Assembly: GCA_910575035.1 (NCBI GenBank)
Contig: CAJTDL010000023.1
Location: forward strand, 17,765 to 81,764
Source of the DNA: Lachnospiraceae bacterium
Lineage (GTDB): Bacteria; Bacillota; Clostridia; Lachnospirales; Lachnospiraceae
Direction: 5' to 3'
DNA: 64,000 nt
Position 1 is the stretch's first letter; each line of letters begins with the position of its first letter. The notes under the pieces were generated by a model, which saw nothing but the letters and a program-made list of their open reading frames with translations, was not told where the DNA came from and made no database searches. Shown here piece after piece: positions 17,386 through 26,215 of this stretch. Made by a program: the position numbers and the translations under genes.

Positions 17386-18453
17386 ATGAAAGCATTTTTA
17401 ATTTTAGAAGACAAAACCGTGCTGGAAGGCATCAGTATCGGCTCTGCCCGGGAGGTTATCAGCGAAATTGTCTTCAACACTTCCATGACAGGCTACTTGG
17501 AGGTCTTAACAGACCCTTCCTATGCCGGCCAGGCAGTGGTTATGACCTATCCTTTAATTGGGAATTATGGCGTTACGCCAGATATGGAGTCTGCAAAGCC
17601 CTGGGCGGACGGCTATATTGTCCGGGAACTGTCCCGTATGCCCAGCAATTTCCGCTGCAAAGGCACCATACAGGACTTTTTGCAGCAGCATGATATCCCA
17701 GGCGTTGCTGGAATTGATACCCGTGCCCTGACAAAGATCCTTCGGGAAAAAGGAACCATGAATGGCATGATCACCACCAATGAGAATTATGATTTGGAAG
17801 AAATCATCCCCAAACTGAAAGCATATACCACAGGAAATGTGGTAGATAAGGTAACATGCACTAACATTTCTATCCTGAAAGGCAAAAAGAAGCGAGTGGC
17901 CCTGCTGGATTTAGGAGCCAAGAAAAACATTGCCAAATCCCTGCAGGACAGAGGCTGCGAGGTGGCGGTTTACCCAGCCCATACCTCGGCAGAGGAAATC
18001 CTTTCTGCTCAGCCAGATGGAATCATGCTGAGCAACGGCCCCGGGGACCCCAAAGAGTGCCAGGCCATCATACAGGAAATCAAAAAGCTTTATGCTTCTG
18101 ATACGCCGATCTTTGCCATTTGCCTGGGCCATCAGCTCATGGCGTTGGCCAATGGCGCAGATACCCACAAGATGAAATATGGCCATCGCGGCGGCAACCA
18201 TCCAGTAAAAGATTTAGAAACGGGGAGGGTATACATCTCATCCCAAAACCACGGCTATGTAGTAGATACGAAGAGCCTGGATCCGGCCATAGCCGTTCCG
18301 GCATTTGTCAATGTCAATGACGGCACCAACGAGGGCTTAAAGTACGCCGGGAAAAATATTTTCACCGTGCAGTTCCATCCAGAGGCCTGCCCGGGTCCCC
18401 AGGACAGTGGGTACTTATTTGACCGCTTTATTAATATGATGGGAGGGAATTAA
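17386..18453 (+). CDS. carA: Carbamoyl-phosphate synthase small (glutaminase) subunit
   Basis: Releases ammonia from glutamine for carbamoyl phosphate synthesis, feeding pyrimidines and arginine. 355 residues: N-terminal small-subunit domain (NTSMTGYLEVLTDPSYAGQ) and a class I glutamine amidotransferase with nucleophile Cys in FAICLGHQLMALA and the His/Glu pair in QFHPEACPGP. The ATG at 17386 follows AAAGGGCGG; an upstream in-frame ATG at 17323 falls within the leader. carB begins 2 bp after the stop. Confidence 0.97.
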   Translation: MKAFLILEDKTVLEGISIGSAREVISEIVFNTSMTGYLEVLTDPSYAGQAVVMTYPLIGNYGVTPDMESAKPWADGYIVRELSRMPSNFRCKGTIQDFLQQHDIPGVAGIDTRALTKILREKGTMNGMITTNENYDLEEIIPKLKAYTTGNVVDKVTCTNISILKGKKKRVALLDLGAKKNIAKSLQDRGCEVAVYPAHTSAEEILSAQPDGIMLSNGPGDPKECQAIIQEIKKLYASDTPIFAICLGHQLMALANGADTHKMKYGHRGGNHPVKDLETGRVYISSQNHGYVVDTKSLDPAIAVPAFVNVNDGTNEGLKYAGKNIFTVQFHPEACPGPQDSGYLFDRFINMMGGN

Positions 18454-18455
18454 TC

Positions 18456-21400
18456 ATGCCTAAGAATCCAGAGATCAAAAAAGTATTAGTCATCGGCTCT
18501 GGCCCCATTGTCATCGGCCAGGCAGCGGAATTTGATTATGCCGGGACCCAGGCCTGCCGTTCTTTAAAGGAAGAAGGCGTGGAGGTGGTATTGGTCAATT
18601 CCAACCCGGCCACCATTATGACGGACAAAGAGATTGCAGATGAGGTCTATATCGAGCCATTGACGGAAAAGGTTTTAGAGAAGATCATCCTAAGGGAAAA
18701 GCCAGACAGCGTCCTCCCCACCCTGGGCGGGCAGGCAGGCCTGAACCTGGGCATGGAGCTGGCAGAGTCCGGCTTTCTGGAGGCGCATGGCGTAAAGCTG
18801 ATTGGCACCACCGCCGAAACCATTTTTAAAGCTGAGGACAGGCAGGCCTTCAAAGATGCCATGGAAAAAATAGGAGAACCCTGCGCCCCTTCCCTGGTGG
18901 TTCACAATGTGGAAGACGGCATCGCCTTCACCAATACCATTGGATACCCAGTCGTGCTGCGCCCTGCCTATACCCTGGGGGGGAGCGGCGGCGGCATTGC
19001 CCATAATGAAACAGAGCTGATTGACATCCTAACCAACGGCCTGCGCCTGAGCCGCGTTGGGGAAGTATTGGTGGAGCGCTGCATTGCGGGCTGGAAGGAG
19101 ATTGAGTACGAGGTCATGCGGGATGCGGCGGGCAACTGCATTACTGTCTGCAATATGGAAAATATTGACCCGGTAGGCGTCCACACAGGCGACAGCATTG
19201 TGGTGGCTCCTTCCCAGACCTTAGGAGATAAGGAATACCAGATGCTTCGGACTTCTGCCCTGAATATTATTTCCGAATTGAACATCACAGGCGGCTGCAA
19301 TGTCCAGTATGCCCTGCACCCTGCCAGCTTTGAGTACTGCGTGATCGAAGTGAACCCTCGTGTCAGCCGTTCCTCTGCGCTGGCCAGCAAGGCTACCGGG
19401 TATCCCATTGCCAAAGTGGCGGCTAAAATTGCGCTGGGCTACACCCTGGATGAGATTAAAAACGCCATTACCCAAAAAACCTATGCCAGCTTTGAGCCTA
19501 TGTTGGATTATTGTGTGGTGAAGATCCCCCGGCTGCCCTTTGATAAATTTATTACAGCCAAACGCTCCCTGACCACCCAGATGAAAGCAACTGGTGAGGT
19601 TATGAGCATATGCACCAATTTCGAGGGTGCACTAATGAAGGCCATCCGTTCCTTGGAGCAGCATGTGGACAGTATGATGTCCTATGATTTTTCTGCCCTT
19701 TCTGCGGAAGAACTGAAAGAACGCCTCCAGAAAGTAGACGACCGTCGGATTTGGGTCATTGCAGAAGCGCTGCGAAAGGGGATTTCCTATGAAGAAATCC
19801 ATGCAATCACTAGGATAGACTGCTGGTTTATTGATAAGATCGCCATTCTGGTAGAAATGGAAGGCCGCCTGAAAAGCGAATCCCTGGATCCGGAATTGTT
19901 GAAGGAGGCCAAGCGGATGGAGTTCCCAGACTGCGTGATTGCATCCCTGGCAGGAAAGACGGAAATGGAAGTACGCAATTTGCGCTATCAGAACAACATT
20001 ACGGCCGCCTTTAAAATGGTAGATACCTGTGCCGCTGAGTTTGCTGCTGAAACGCCGTACTATTATTCCTGCTTTGGCAGTGAAAATGAGGCCGTACAGA
20101 CTGCTGGCCGCAAAAAAGTCCTGGTCTTAGGCTCCGGCCCCATCCGCATCGGGCAGGGCATTGAGTTTGACTATTGCTCCGTCCACTGCACCTGGGCATT
20201 TGCCAAAGAAGGCTATGAGACGATTATTGTCAACAACAATCCGGAAACGGTGTCTACGGATTTTGATATTGCTGACAAGCTTTACTTTGAACCCTTAACT
20301 CCAGAGGATGTGGAGAGCATTGTGCGCCTGGAGAAGCCGGATGGCGCAGTGGTGCAGTTTGGCGGCCAGACAGCCATCAAATTAACAGAAAGCCTGATGA
20401 AAATGGGAGTTCCAATCTTAGGGACAAAGGCCGAGGACGTAGATGCTGCCGAGGACCGTGAGCTCTTTGATAAGATCCTGGAGCAGACCCAGATCCCACG
20501 CGCTGCCGGAGGCACCGTATTCACTGCCAAGGAGGCAAAAAAAGTGGCGAACCATCTGGGTTACCCTGTTTTAGTCCGCCCGTCCTATGTATTAGGCGGC
20601 CAGGGAATGCAGATTGCCTATTCTGACCAGGAAATCGAAGAATTTATGGAAATCATTAACCGAATCGCCCAGGATCACCCGATTCTGGTAGATAAGTACC
20701 TGCAGGGAAAAGAGATTGAAGTAGACGCCGTATGCGATGGCACAGACATCCTGATCCCAGGCATTATGGAGCATATTGAGCGCACAGGCGTCCATTCTGG
20801 CGACAGTATTTCCGTTTATCCTGCGCCCACCATCAGCCAGGAGGTGAAGGCCAAGATCGTAGAGTACACCCGCCGCCTGGCCAAAGCCCTCCATGTGGTA
20901 GGCCTGATCAATATCCAGTTTATCGCCATGGAAAACGACGTTTATGTGATTGAGGTAAATCCCCGTTCCTCCCGGACGGTTCCCTATATCAGCAAAGTTA
21001 CAGGCATCCCCATCGTAGACCTTGCCACCCAGGTGATTATCGGCAACACCCTAAAAGGCATGGGCTACCCCACCGGCCTTGCGCCGGAAGCAGAATATGT
21101 GGCCATCAAAATGCCTGTATTCTCTTTTGAAAAGCTGCGGGGCGCAGAGATTAGCTTAGGGCCGGAAATGAAGTCCACAGGGGAATGCTTAGGGATTGGC
21201 AAAACCTTTGACGAGGCTCTTTACAAAGCTTTCTTAGGGGCTGGCGTCCAGCTTCCCAAATATAAGCAGATGATCATGACGGTAAAGGATGCTGACAAGC
21301 CTGAGTCCGTAGATGTGGCAAAACGCTTTGAGGCTCTGGGCTATAAGATTTATGCAACCCGCAGCACTGCCAAGTACCTGCAGAAAAATGGCGTCAACGC

Positions 21401-21665
21401 AAGGCGCATCAATAAGATTTCCCAGGAATCCCCCAATGTGATGGACTTAATCCTGGGGCATAAGATTGACCTGGTGATAGATACCCCTACCCAGGGGCGT
21501 GATAAGAGCCGGGACGGTTTTTTGATCCGCCGTAACGCCATTGAGACCGGCGTCTACTGCATTACGGCCATGGATACGGCCCATGCCTTGGCCCGCAGCC
21601 TGGAGCATGCTAATATAGGAGGGGAGCTGAGCCTGGTAGACATTGCAAAGGTGAAAAATATTTAA
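18456..21665 (+). CDS. carB: Carbamoyl-phosphate synthase large subunit
   Basis: 1069-residue ATP-dependent synthetase made of two homologous halves, each with an ATP-grasp domain (GSGPIVIGQAAEFDYAGTQ near the start and GSGPIRIGQGIEFDYCSVH at ~555), an oligomerisation segment, and a C-terminal MGS-like allosteric domain (~930-1069). Full family length. Codons in carAB favour C-ending third positions more than the upstream housekeeping genes, consistent with high expression. It forms an operon with carA. Confidence 0.98.
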   Translation: MPKNPEIKKVLVIGSGPIVIGQAAEFDYAGTQACRSLKEEGVEVVLVNSNPATIMTDKEIADEVYIEPLTEKVLEKIILREKPDSVLPTLGGQAGLNLGMELAESGFLEAHGVKLIGTTAETIFKAEDRQAFKDAMEKIGEPCAPSLVVHNVEDGIAFTNTIGYPVVLRPAYTLGGSGGGIAHNETELIDILTNGLRLSRVGEVLVERCIAGWKEIEYEVMRDAAGNCITVCNMENIDPVGVHTGDSIVVAPSQTLGDKEYQMLRTSALNIISELNITGGCNVQYALHPASFEYCVIEVNPRVSRSSALASKATGYPIAKVAAKIALGYTLDEIKNAITQKTYASFEPMLDYCVVKIPRLPFDKFITAKRSLTTQMKATGEVMSICTNFEGALMKAIRSLEQHVDSMMSYDFSALSAEELKERLQKVDDRRIWVIAEALRKGISYEEIHAITRIDCWFIDKIAILVEMEGRLKSESLDPELLKEAKRMEFPDCVIASLAGKTEMEVRNLRYQNNITAAFKMVDTCAAEFAAETPYYYSCFGSENEAVQTAGRKKVLVLGSGPIRIGQGIEFDYCSVHCTWAFAKEGYETIIVNNNPETVSTDFDIADKLYFEPLTPEDVESIVRLEKPDGAVVQFGGQTAIKLTESLMKMGVPILGTKAEDVDAAEDRELFDKILEQTQIPRAAGGTVFTAKEAKKVANHLGYPVLVRPSYVLGGQGMQIAYSDQEIEEFMEIINRIAQDHPILVDKYLQGKEIEVDAVCDGTDILIPGIMEHIERTGVHSGDSISVYPAPTISQEVKAKIVEYTRRLAKALHVVGLINIQFIAMENDVYVIEVNPRSSRTVPYISKVTGIPIVDLATQVIIGNTLKGMGYPTGLAPEAEYVAIKMPVFSFEKLRGAEISLGPEMKSTGECLGIGKTFDEALYKAFLGAGVQLPKYKQMIMTVKDADKPESVDVAKRFEALGYKIYATRSTAKYLQKNGVNARRINKISQESPNVMDLILGHKIDLVIDTPTQGRDKSRDGFLIRRNAIETGVYCITAMDTAHALARSLEHANIGGELSLVDIAKVKNI

Positions 21666-21703
21666 GGCGGCCAGCCCTGTGCAGACAGAAGGGCAAGGCT
21701 GCC

Positions 21704-21775
21704 CCGGCGGTTAAATGCCAGATTTTATTACTCCGGCGGTTAAATACCAGATTTTATTACTCCGGCGGTTAAATA
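21704..21775. repeat. 29-bp tandem repeat, about 2.5 copies
   Basis: The unit begins CCGGCGGTTAAAT and ends TTTATTACT. Starts fall at 21704, 21733 and 21762, exactly 29 bp apart. It lies 38 bp after the carB stop. There are no variable spacers, so it is not CRISPR. Confidence 0.85.
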
Positions 21776-21781
21776 CCAATG

Positions 21782-21978
21782 TATCTTGCTTGGCTAAATT
21801 CCTATCTGCTGCGTTGTGCCCGATAAAGCGGGGCGGACCCTCATCAATCGGCGCAGAATCCGCTGCGCCTCATTCTTCCGCCTTGCATATGGAAATTTAT
21901 GCCCGATAAAGCGGGGCAGGCCCTTCTACGCAATCTATGGGTACAGCGCAGCAGATGGAATTTCCTCCAAGCAAGATA
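21782..21978. repeat. Long imperfect inverted repeat downstream of carB
   Basis: TATCTTGCTTGG (21782-21793) and ATCTGCTGCGTTGT (21804-21817) are mirrored by ACAGCGCAGCAGAT (21943-21956) and CCAAGCAAGATA (21967-21978). Between the arms, the 17-mer GCCCGATAAAGCGGGGC occurs twice (21818-21834, 21901-21917), itself hairpin-prone. The GGCGGTTAAATA sequence to the left is partly mirrored further right (TATTTAACTGC). It may be a decayed MITE or a structured 3' region of the carAB transcript; no T-run terminator was found. Confidence 0.65.
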
Positions 21979-22028
21979 TTAATATTTAACTGCTGGTGTA
22001 CCGCCCAATCTATTCCATGCTGTGAAGC

Positions 22029-22475
22029 CTATGGCTTCTGGCTCAAAACGCTGTTATGGTACTCCATGGAATAAGTCACATCCTCCCCGAACCATTCTGG
22101 AGCCGCAAATGCAACGGCTTCCTCCTCCGTTTTAAATTCTACCTCCCCCAAGACCAACCCTTTCAGCTTCCCGTCAAAAACATCCAATTCTAATGTAAGC
22201 CCTCCCTCTAAAGGAATCAAATACCTCTTTTTCACAATTAAATTGCCATCCACCTTTGTCCGCAGATGCATATAGGCTTCTTCTGTCAATGGCAGATTAT
22301 ATTCCTCCCGCACCATAAGCCCCTTGGACTTATATGTAAGATAATATTCCTCATCCTGCCTGCGGATCCGCACCACCGGGCCTGTACAGAGATAGCCCTG
22401 CTCAATCTGGTGAGATGGAAAGCCTTCCAGATTCTCTGGCAAATCCTGAATCAGAAATTTACGTTCAATTTCCAT
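22029..22475 (-). CDS. CYTH domain protein (triphosphate tunnel metalloenzyme family)
   Basis: 148 residues beginning with the diagnostic ExExK motif in MEIERKFLI. The chain continues with alternating charged strands typical of the eight-stranded tunnel (VVRIRRQDEEYYLTYKSKG, LELDVFDG, VEFKTEEEA). Members hydrolyse inorganic triphosphate or act as class IV cyclases; small bacterial forms are usually triphosphatases, so that is the more likely role. The start at 22475 follows GGAAGGAG and matches the family N-terminus; a longer in-frame start adds nine residues. It is transcribed opposite to carAB. Confidence 0.88.
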   Translation of the reverse strand: MEIERKFLIQDLPENLEGFPSHQIEQGYLCTGPVVRIRRQDEEYYLTYKSKGLMVREEYNLPLTEEAYMHLRTKVDGNLIVKKRYLIPLEGGLTLELDVFDGKLKGLVLGEVEFKTEEEAVAFAAPEWFGEDVTYSMEYHNSVLSQKP

Positions 22476-22623
22476 GCCTTTTCTCCTTCCTTGCAAATTC
22501 AACGTTACAAACCCAGTATATAAAACATCCCTCCAAATGTAAATCCTTATTTCTCAATGAAAATCTATGGCGGCATTTCACTGCCCTGGCAAGTTATTTA
22601 ATACGGAAGCAGCATATGTACAA

Positions 22624-22665
22624 AAATCCCCCTGCCTTGATACGTTCCAAAGCAGGGGAATTTCT
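22624..22665 (-). terminator. Intrinsic terminator of the SASP gene
   Basis: On the minus strand a TCCCCTGC arm and a GCAGGGGGA arm close a loop and run into TTTTTG, about 45 bases past the SASP stop. Confidence 0.8.
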
Positions 22666-22706
22666 ATTTCACATGGTTCAGTTCTATTGCATCCTGCAGC
22701 TCATGC

Positions 22707-22928
22707 TTACTGCTGTCCGCCGGACATCTGCTGTTCCTGTTTCATGATCATCTTCTTCACCATTTCTCCGCCGATAGACCCAGCCTGTGCAGAAGTCAGA
22801 TCTCCATTATACCCTTCCTTTAAAGGTACGCCGATTTCAGATGCCACTTCCTGCTTAAAGCGGTTCATAGCCTCTTTTGCCTGCGGTACTGCCATTTTGC
22901 TTGTGTTAGAACCAGAATTACTAGCCAT
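22707..22928 (-). CDS. Alpha/beta-type small acid-soluble spore protein
   Basis: DNA-coating protein of dormant spores. The 73-residue product has the family blocks: EVASEIGVPL, which includes the germination-protease recognition region, and AGSIGGEMVKKM. It ends with a Gln/Gly-rich tail. An ATG at 22934 is also possible, but GGAGGTGA touches it, so the ATG at 22928 (MASNSGSNTSK) is better spaced. The gene shows that the organism is a spore former. Confidence 0.93.
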   Translation of the reverse strand: MASNSGSNTSKMAVPQAKEAMNRFKQEVASEIGVPLKEGYNGDLTSAQAGSIGGEMVKKMIMKQEQQMSGGQQ

Positions 22929-23302
22929 GTTCATTCACCTCCAAATTTTTTCCTTCTTGTTTTTCTGGCAGGGGCTCTATTCTGAAATGGCCTGCTTCAC
23001 AAGCCGCTTCAAAACCTTGTCCCTTGCCATGATGTTATTATTTACACAGATGGGAAAAATATAATGGAAATTTTTATAATTTCTGGATGATTTTTCCATT
23101 TGGGCATCGAAATGGATTGATGAGGCATATAGGGCGGCCGCGCTCTCCTGTGCGTCCAGGCGGGAGGCCATACATGGCAGTGTCAACCCTGGCATTACAG
23201 ATAATGTCAAGGTTATATGGGGCAAATCGTGGCAGTAGGAGCAGTGGTTTACTATGGTTTTACTGACGTTTTTTAGTTTGCCATAACGCATGGAATAATC
23301 TG
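22929..23302. other. Intergenic stretch without a supported gene
   Basis: Between the SASP gene and the Rpn remnant I find no gene with clear family features. A minus-strand frame ending at 22977 (…RDKVLKRLVKQAISE) is open but overlaps the Rpn remnant in another frame and has no recognisable motifs. It may be more decayed accessory DNA. Confidence 0.4.
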
Positions 23303-23773
23303 TTATTTTTTTGATAGATTCAAATAAAGGGCAATACGCTGCGCCTGTGGGATTTTTAATAAATCCATAGCTTTTTCGGCCGTACATCCCATGCTGTCCA
23401 TCAGGTTATGGATATTGAGGATCATTGTTTCCTGCAGTCCCTCCTGCCTGCCTTCCTCTTTCAGCATTTCCATAGCTTCCGCTTCATTATATTCTGTCAG
23501 GCACATATCTTTCACCTCCGCCCTGTTGGCTGTTATAAATTTTTTGATTTCAAAATCTTCCGGCATTTCATCAATGGCTCTGTCAATGGCACTGCCGATT
23601 TCCGCCTGCGTATCATTCTCATCAGTGCTGCCGTTTGCCTGGTTATTCCTGACCTGTGCTACAAACCATGCGTATTCCCCGAGCGGCCTGCACTTTGAGA
23701 GCATCTCCCTGTTATGCCCGTGGTTGATATTTATCATCCGGACTTTTACTTCAATAGTTTTCTTATCCGCCAT
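23303..23773 (-). pseudogene. Rpn-family (PD-(D/E)XK) nuclease/transposase-like gene, C-terminal remnant
   Basis: The 156 residues from MADKKTIEVKVRM onward match the C-terminal half of Rpn/YhgA-like proteins common in Lachnospiraceae: VRMININHGHN, CRPLGEYAWFVAQVR, AIDEMPEDFEIKKF and LTEYNEAEAMEMLKEEGRQ. The N-terminal catalytic half is absent; upstream is unrelated sequence running into element A copy 3. Rpn proteins promote RecA-independent recombination or act in phage defence. This copy should be inactive as a nuclease. Confidence 0.7.
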
Positions 23774-23872
23774 GCAGTTTTTCCTCCCGCAGTTCCATGT
23801 TCTTATTCTACAATGAAACCGGGCGGCCTGCAAGTGCTGCCTGTGGTGCATGGTTATCATATGAACCAGTAC

Positions 23873-24039
23873 ATTACTATTCATGGATCAGGAATGCGCT
23901 GAACTGCGCATTCCGTGAGAACATGATTCAGGAGTGAGGGGCGATTTTTGCGCAGCAAAACTTTAAATATCGCCCCGAATTGTTGCTATGAGCGGCTCCC
24001 TGTTATCGTGCCTTATTTCCCCACCTCGTGAAAAGTAAC
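23873..24039 (+). mobile_element. Element A, copy 3 (with 26-bp internal insertion, no target duplication)
   Basis: Left end ATTACTATTCATGG, right end CGTGAAAAGTAAC, both slightly decayed, with the usual internal hairpins (AATGCGCTGAACTGCGCATT and GGGGCGAT/ATCGCCCC). About 26 extra bases sit near 24000-24026 just before the right end. No flanking duplication is found, unlike copies 2, 4 and 5. The element separates two different Rpn gene fragments that point away from each other, which suggests recombination at this site. Confidence 0.8.
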
Positions 24040-24163
24040 CACAGATTCCTTAAAATTAGCCAGGTAAAATTATTTCTGCTGCAATAGCTGGAATTTACCG
24101 ATATAATAAAAACAGGATATTAAACCTTCCGAAAGAGGATAATATACGCGGAAGGGAGAAAAC

Positions 24164-24794
24164 ATGCAGAAGAAGGCACCGGATTATGACAATGTGTTCA
24201 AGACTATGAAAAGCAAGCATAAGCGGCTTTTCATTTCGGTCATCAATGATATTTTTGGGAAAGAGTAGCCAATAGATACAAAGGTTGAAGTCCTGCTGTC
24301 AGAAGGATACCTGACGGAGGAGCAGACAGTGGATGGGAGCAGTGACATAAAGGAGCAGATTTCAGACTTTTTGATGAAGATTGAAGGCGAAGTCTATCTG
24401 CTGGAATGCCAGAGCTACGATGATGGCTCCATGGCAGTCAGGATTGCTGAGTATGCATTTATCGTTGCACGGCAGTTTGCATCATGGGATATCGGCCATC
24501 CCAATGCCAAGGTTTTCCATAATTTATGATGAGAAGGAAATAACGTCTGGGGACAGCATAGAAGATGCAGTAAAGGATCTGGAATATTTCAGGGACGAAA
24601 TGGTGCGCCTGCATAAAGAAGGCGCACTGTCAGATGATGAAATCGTAGACCAGATGGGATTTGTGAACACGATTGTTACACATATTACAAATGGGAATAA
24701 AAACGAAGAAAGGCTGGTGAATATCATGGGTGGGACAGTGATTGAGACGGAATCAGAGAAACTAATTGGAAATCTCAGAATCCCCATCAAATAA
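24164..24794 (+). pseudogene. Rpn-family nuclease gene broken by an in-frame amber codon, a frameshift and internal loss
   Basis: An ATG after GGAAGGGAG starts MQKKAPDYDNVFKTMKSKH, the typical N-terminus of Firmicutes Rpn nucleases. A TAG at 24266-24268 interrupts the frame after 34 codons. The same frame then resumes with family sequence (LPSEGYLTEEQ-like, SDFLMKIEGEVYLLECQ, RIAEYAFIVARQF) up to 24529, where a frameshift occurs. Homology continues in the next frame from YDEKEITSGDS to 24794 (LEYFRDEMVRL, MGFVNTIVTHITNGNKNEE). Residues expected between these blocks are missing. Nothing suggests TAG readthrough. Confidence 0.8.
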
Positions 24795-24827
24795 ATTCCA
24801 AAATAAAAAATGTGATTTAAGGCAGGG

Positions 24828-24862
24828 AATCCCCAGAAGAGAAAACCTTCTGGGGATTTTTC
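24828..24862 (+). terminator. Intrinsic terminator after the Rpn pseudogene
   Basis: AATCCCCAGAAG (24828-24839) pairs perfectly with CTTCTGGGGATT (24847-24858), followed by TTTTTC. Confidence 0.85.
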
Positions 24863-25008
24863 TATGACCAGGAATTTTCTTGGTGATTGTTATAGGCGGC
24901 TTTTCTGCCTGACGTATCCGTACACGGCTTCCCTGGGATTTTCCAGACCCTCCCGATTCGGAATGCTTTCACCTCCCCTATATTTAACAGCCTGTCAGCT
25001 GTCTCTAT

Positions 25009-25046
25009 CATCCCTTAAGTTACTGCCATTGGCCATGAACAGTAAC
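25009..25046. repeat. Truncated right end of a composite A/B element
   Basis: TCCCTTAAGTTACTGCCATTG, then GCCATGAAC, then AGTAAC matches the right end of the composite element at 43203-43238 with few changes. No partner left end is visible within the preceding few hundred bases, so this is a truncated or decayed copy. Confidence 0.65.
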
Positions 25047-25084
25047 ACGGTCTTCCAGCTCTCCAATTTATACATCCAGAGAAT

Positions 25085-25113
25085 TTGCGTTACAGAAAAA
25101 AGTATGATAAAAT
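25085..25113 (+). promoter_or_regulatory. Promoter of the fructan sensory operon
   Basis: TTGCGT at 25085-25090 and TAAAAT at 25108-25113, spaced 17 bp; 87 bp upstream of the first gene. An alternative -10, TATGAT at 25103-25108, would have a shorter spacer. Confidence 0.55.
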
Positions 25114-25200
25114 CTACCTGTAAATAGTTATCCACTGCCGCAGGCCAATAGGCTCACGGCACAAAATATAAAATATTTCAGCAGACAGCAGGAGGGCTCC

Positions 25201-26199
25201 ATGCATCCCAAAAAAAACATAGAATATGAAAAGTACTTCAAAAAATTCTTTTGGCCATTGCTTTTCCTGGCGGACATTCTTTTGATAGGAATTTTATTTT
25301 CACCCTATTTTATGAAGCGGGACTATTCTGCGAACCAGAAGGAAAACGCCCGCTTGATCGGGGTAAGCTATATGACCATGAACAATGAATTTTATAAAAT
25401 TATGAGCGAGGAGATCGGCGCCCGTATTGAAGCGGAAGGGGATAAACTGATGTTCCGCGACCCTGCCCTGGATGCAGGCAGGCAAAAGGAGCAGATACAG
25501 GAAATGCTGGATCAGGGCATTGACCTTCTGGTCATAACACCTGTGGAGTGGGAGAGCCTGGCCTCCATTTTGGAGAAGGCAAAGGCGCAGGGCGTGCGGA
25601 TTGTGGTGTTAGACACCAATGTCTATGAGGAAGACCTGGCAGACTGCACCATTACTTCAGATAATTACTGTGCAGGAAAAATTGTGGGCGAGTATTTTTT
25701 GCAAAAATGCAAAAGCGCAAAACTGATCATTATGACCCATGAAACCACAAAGTCCGGCCAAGACAGGGTCCAGGGATTCCTGGATGTGGTTGGAGGGCAA
25801 AAAGGCATTGAGATTGTGCAGAAAATCGAATGCGAAGGCCAGTTGGAGATTGCCATGCCAAGGCTGCAGGAGGTTATTGACCAGGGCGTGGAGTTTGACA
25901 ATATATTTTGCCTGAATGACCTGGCAAGCGTAGGCGTAGTGGCTGCCCTGGAGAAAAACCATATGGAGAAAGGGATTGGTGTATATGGGGTAGACGCCTC
26001 CCCGGATTCCAAGGCGCTGATCAAAGAAGGGATGATGGGGGCGTCTGCCGCGCAGTTCCCGTCTAAGATTGGCAGTAAGGCCGCAGATGTGATCTATAAG
26101 CTGCTGGCAGGGGAGGAAGTGGAAAAGAATATACTGGTGCCCGTGGAGCTGATCACACAGGACAATGTGGATGCATTTGGGATTGACAGATGGCAGTGA
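25201..26199 (+). CDS. Membrane-anchored sugar-binding protein (ribose/LacI-type fold), probable sensor subunit
   Basis: 332 residues. One uncleaved-looking transmembrane segment at ~16-36 (PLLFLADILLIGILF) is followed by a type I periplasmic binding domain (Peripla_BP_4 like): ARLIGVSYMTMNNEFYKIM, the EMLDQGIDLLVITPVEW strand, VVLDTNVY, and NDLASVGVVAALE and VYGVDASPDS near the hinge. There is no lipobox cysteine and no permease or ATPase gene nearby, so transport is unlikely. Instead the gene is followed directly by a histidine kinase, as in XylFII-LytS-YesN sensing of xylose in Clostridium. It probably presents sugar occupancy to the kinase. An AGGAGGG site precedes the ATG. Confidence 0.85.
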   Translation: MHPKKNIEYEKYFKKFFWPLLFLADILLIGILFSPYFMKRDYSANQKENARLIGVSYMTMNNEFYKIMSEEIGARIEAEGDKLMFRDPALDAGRQKEQIQEMLDQGIDLLVITPVEWESLASILEKAKAQGVRIVVLDTNVYEEDLADCTITSDNYCAGKIVGEYFLQKCKSAKLIIMTHETTKSGQDRVQGFLDVVGGQKGIEIVQKIECEGQLEIAMPRLQEVIDQGVEFDNIFCLNDLASVGVVAALEKNHMEKGIGVYGVDASPDSKALIKEGMMGASAAQFPSKIGSKAADVIYKLLAGEEVEKNILVPVELITQDNVDAFGIDRWQ

Positions 26200-26215
26200 G
26201 AGGGGAGGGATTGGG

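Noticed and set aside
21704..21790. Tandem repeats as a CRISPR array
   Set aside because: Units are directly adjacent with no variable spacers, and there are no cas genes. The same applies to 44141-44280 and 54182-54285.
22977..23387. 136-codon minus-strand frame
   Set aside because: Overlaps the Rpn remnant in a different frame over its N-terminal part and shows no recognisable motif in the rest.
24164..24529. In-frame TAG read as pyrrolysine or suppressed
   Set aside because: The gene also has a frameshift and missing segments, and no pyrrolysine genes are nearby. Decay explains it better.
24864..25127. 87-codon plus-strand frame upstream of the sensory operon
   Set aside because: Runs through the truncated A/B element end and the promoter; composition is not protein-like.
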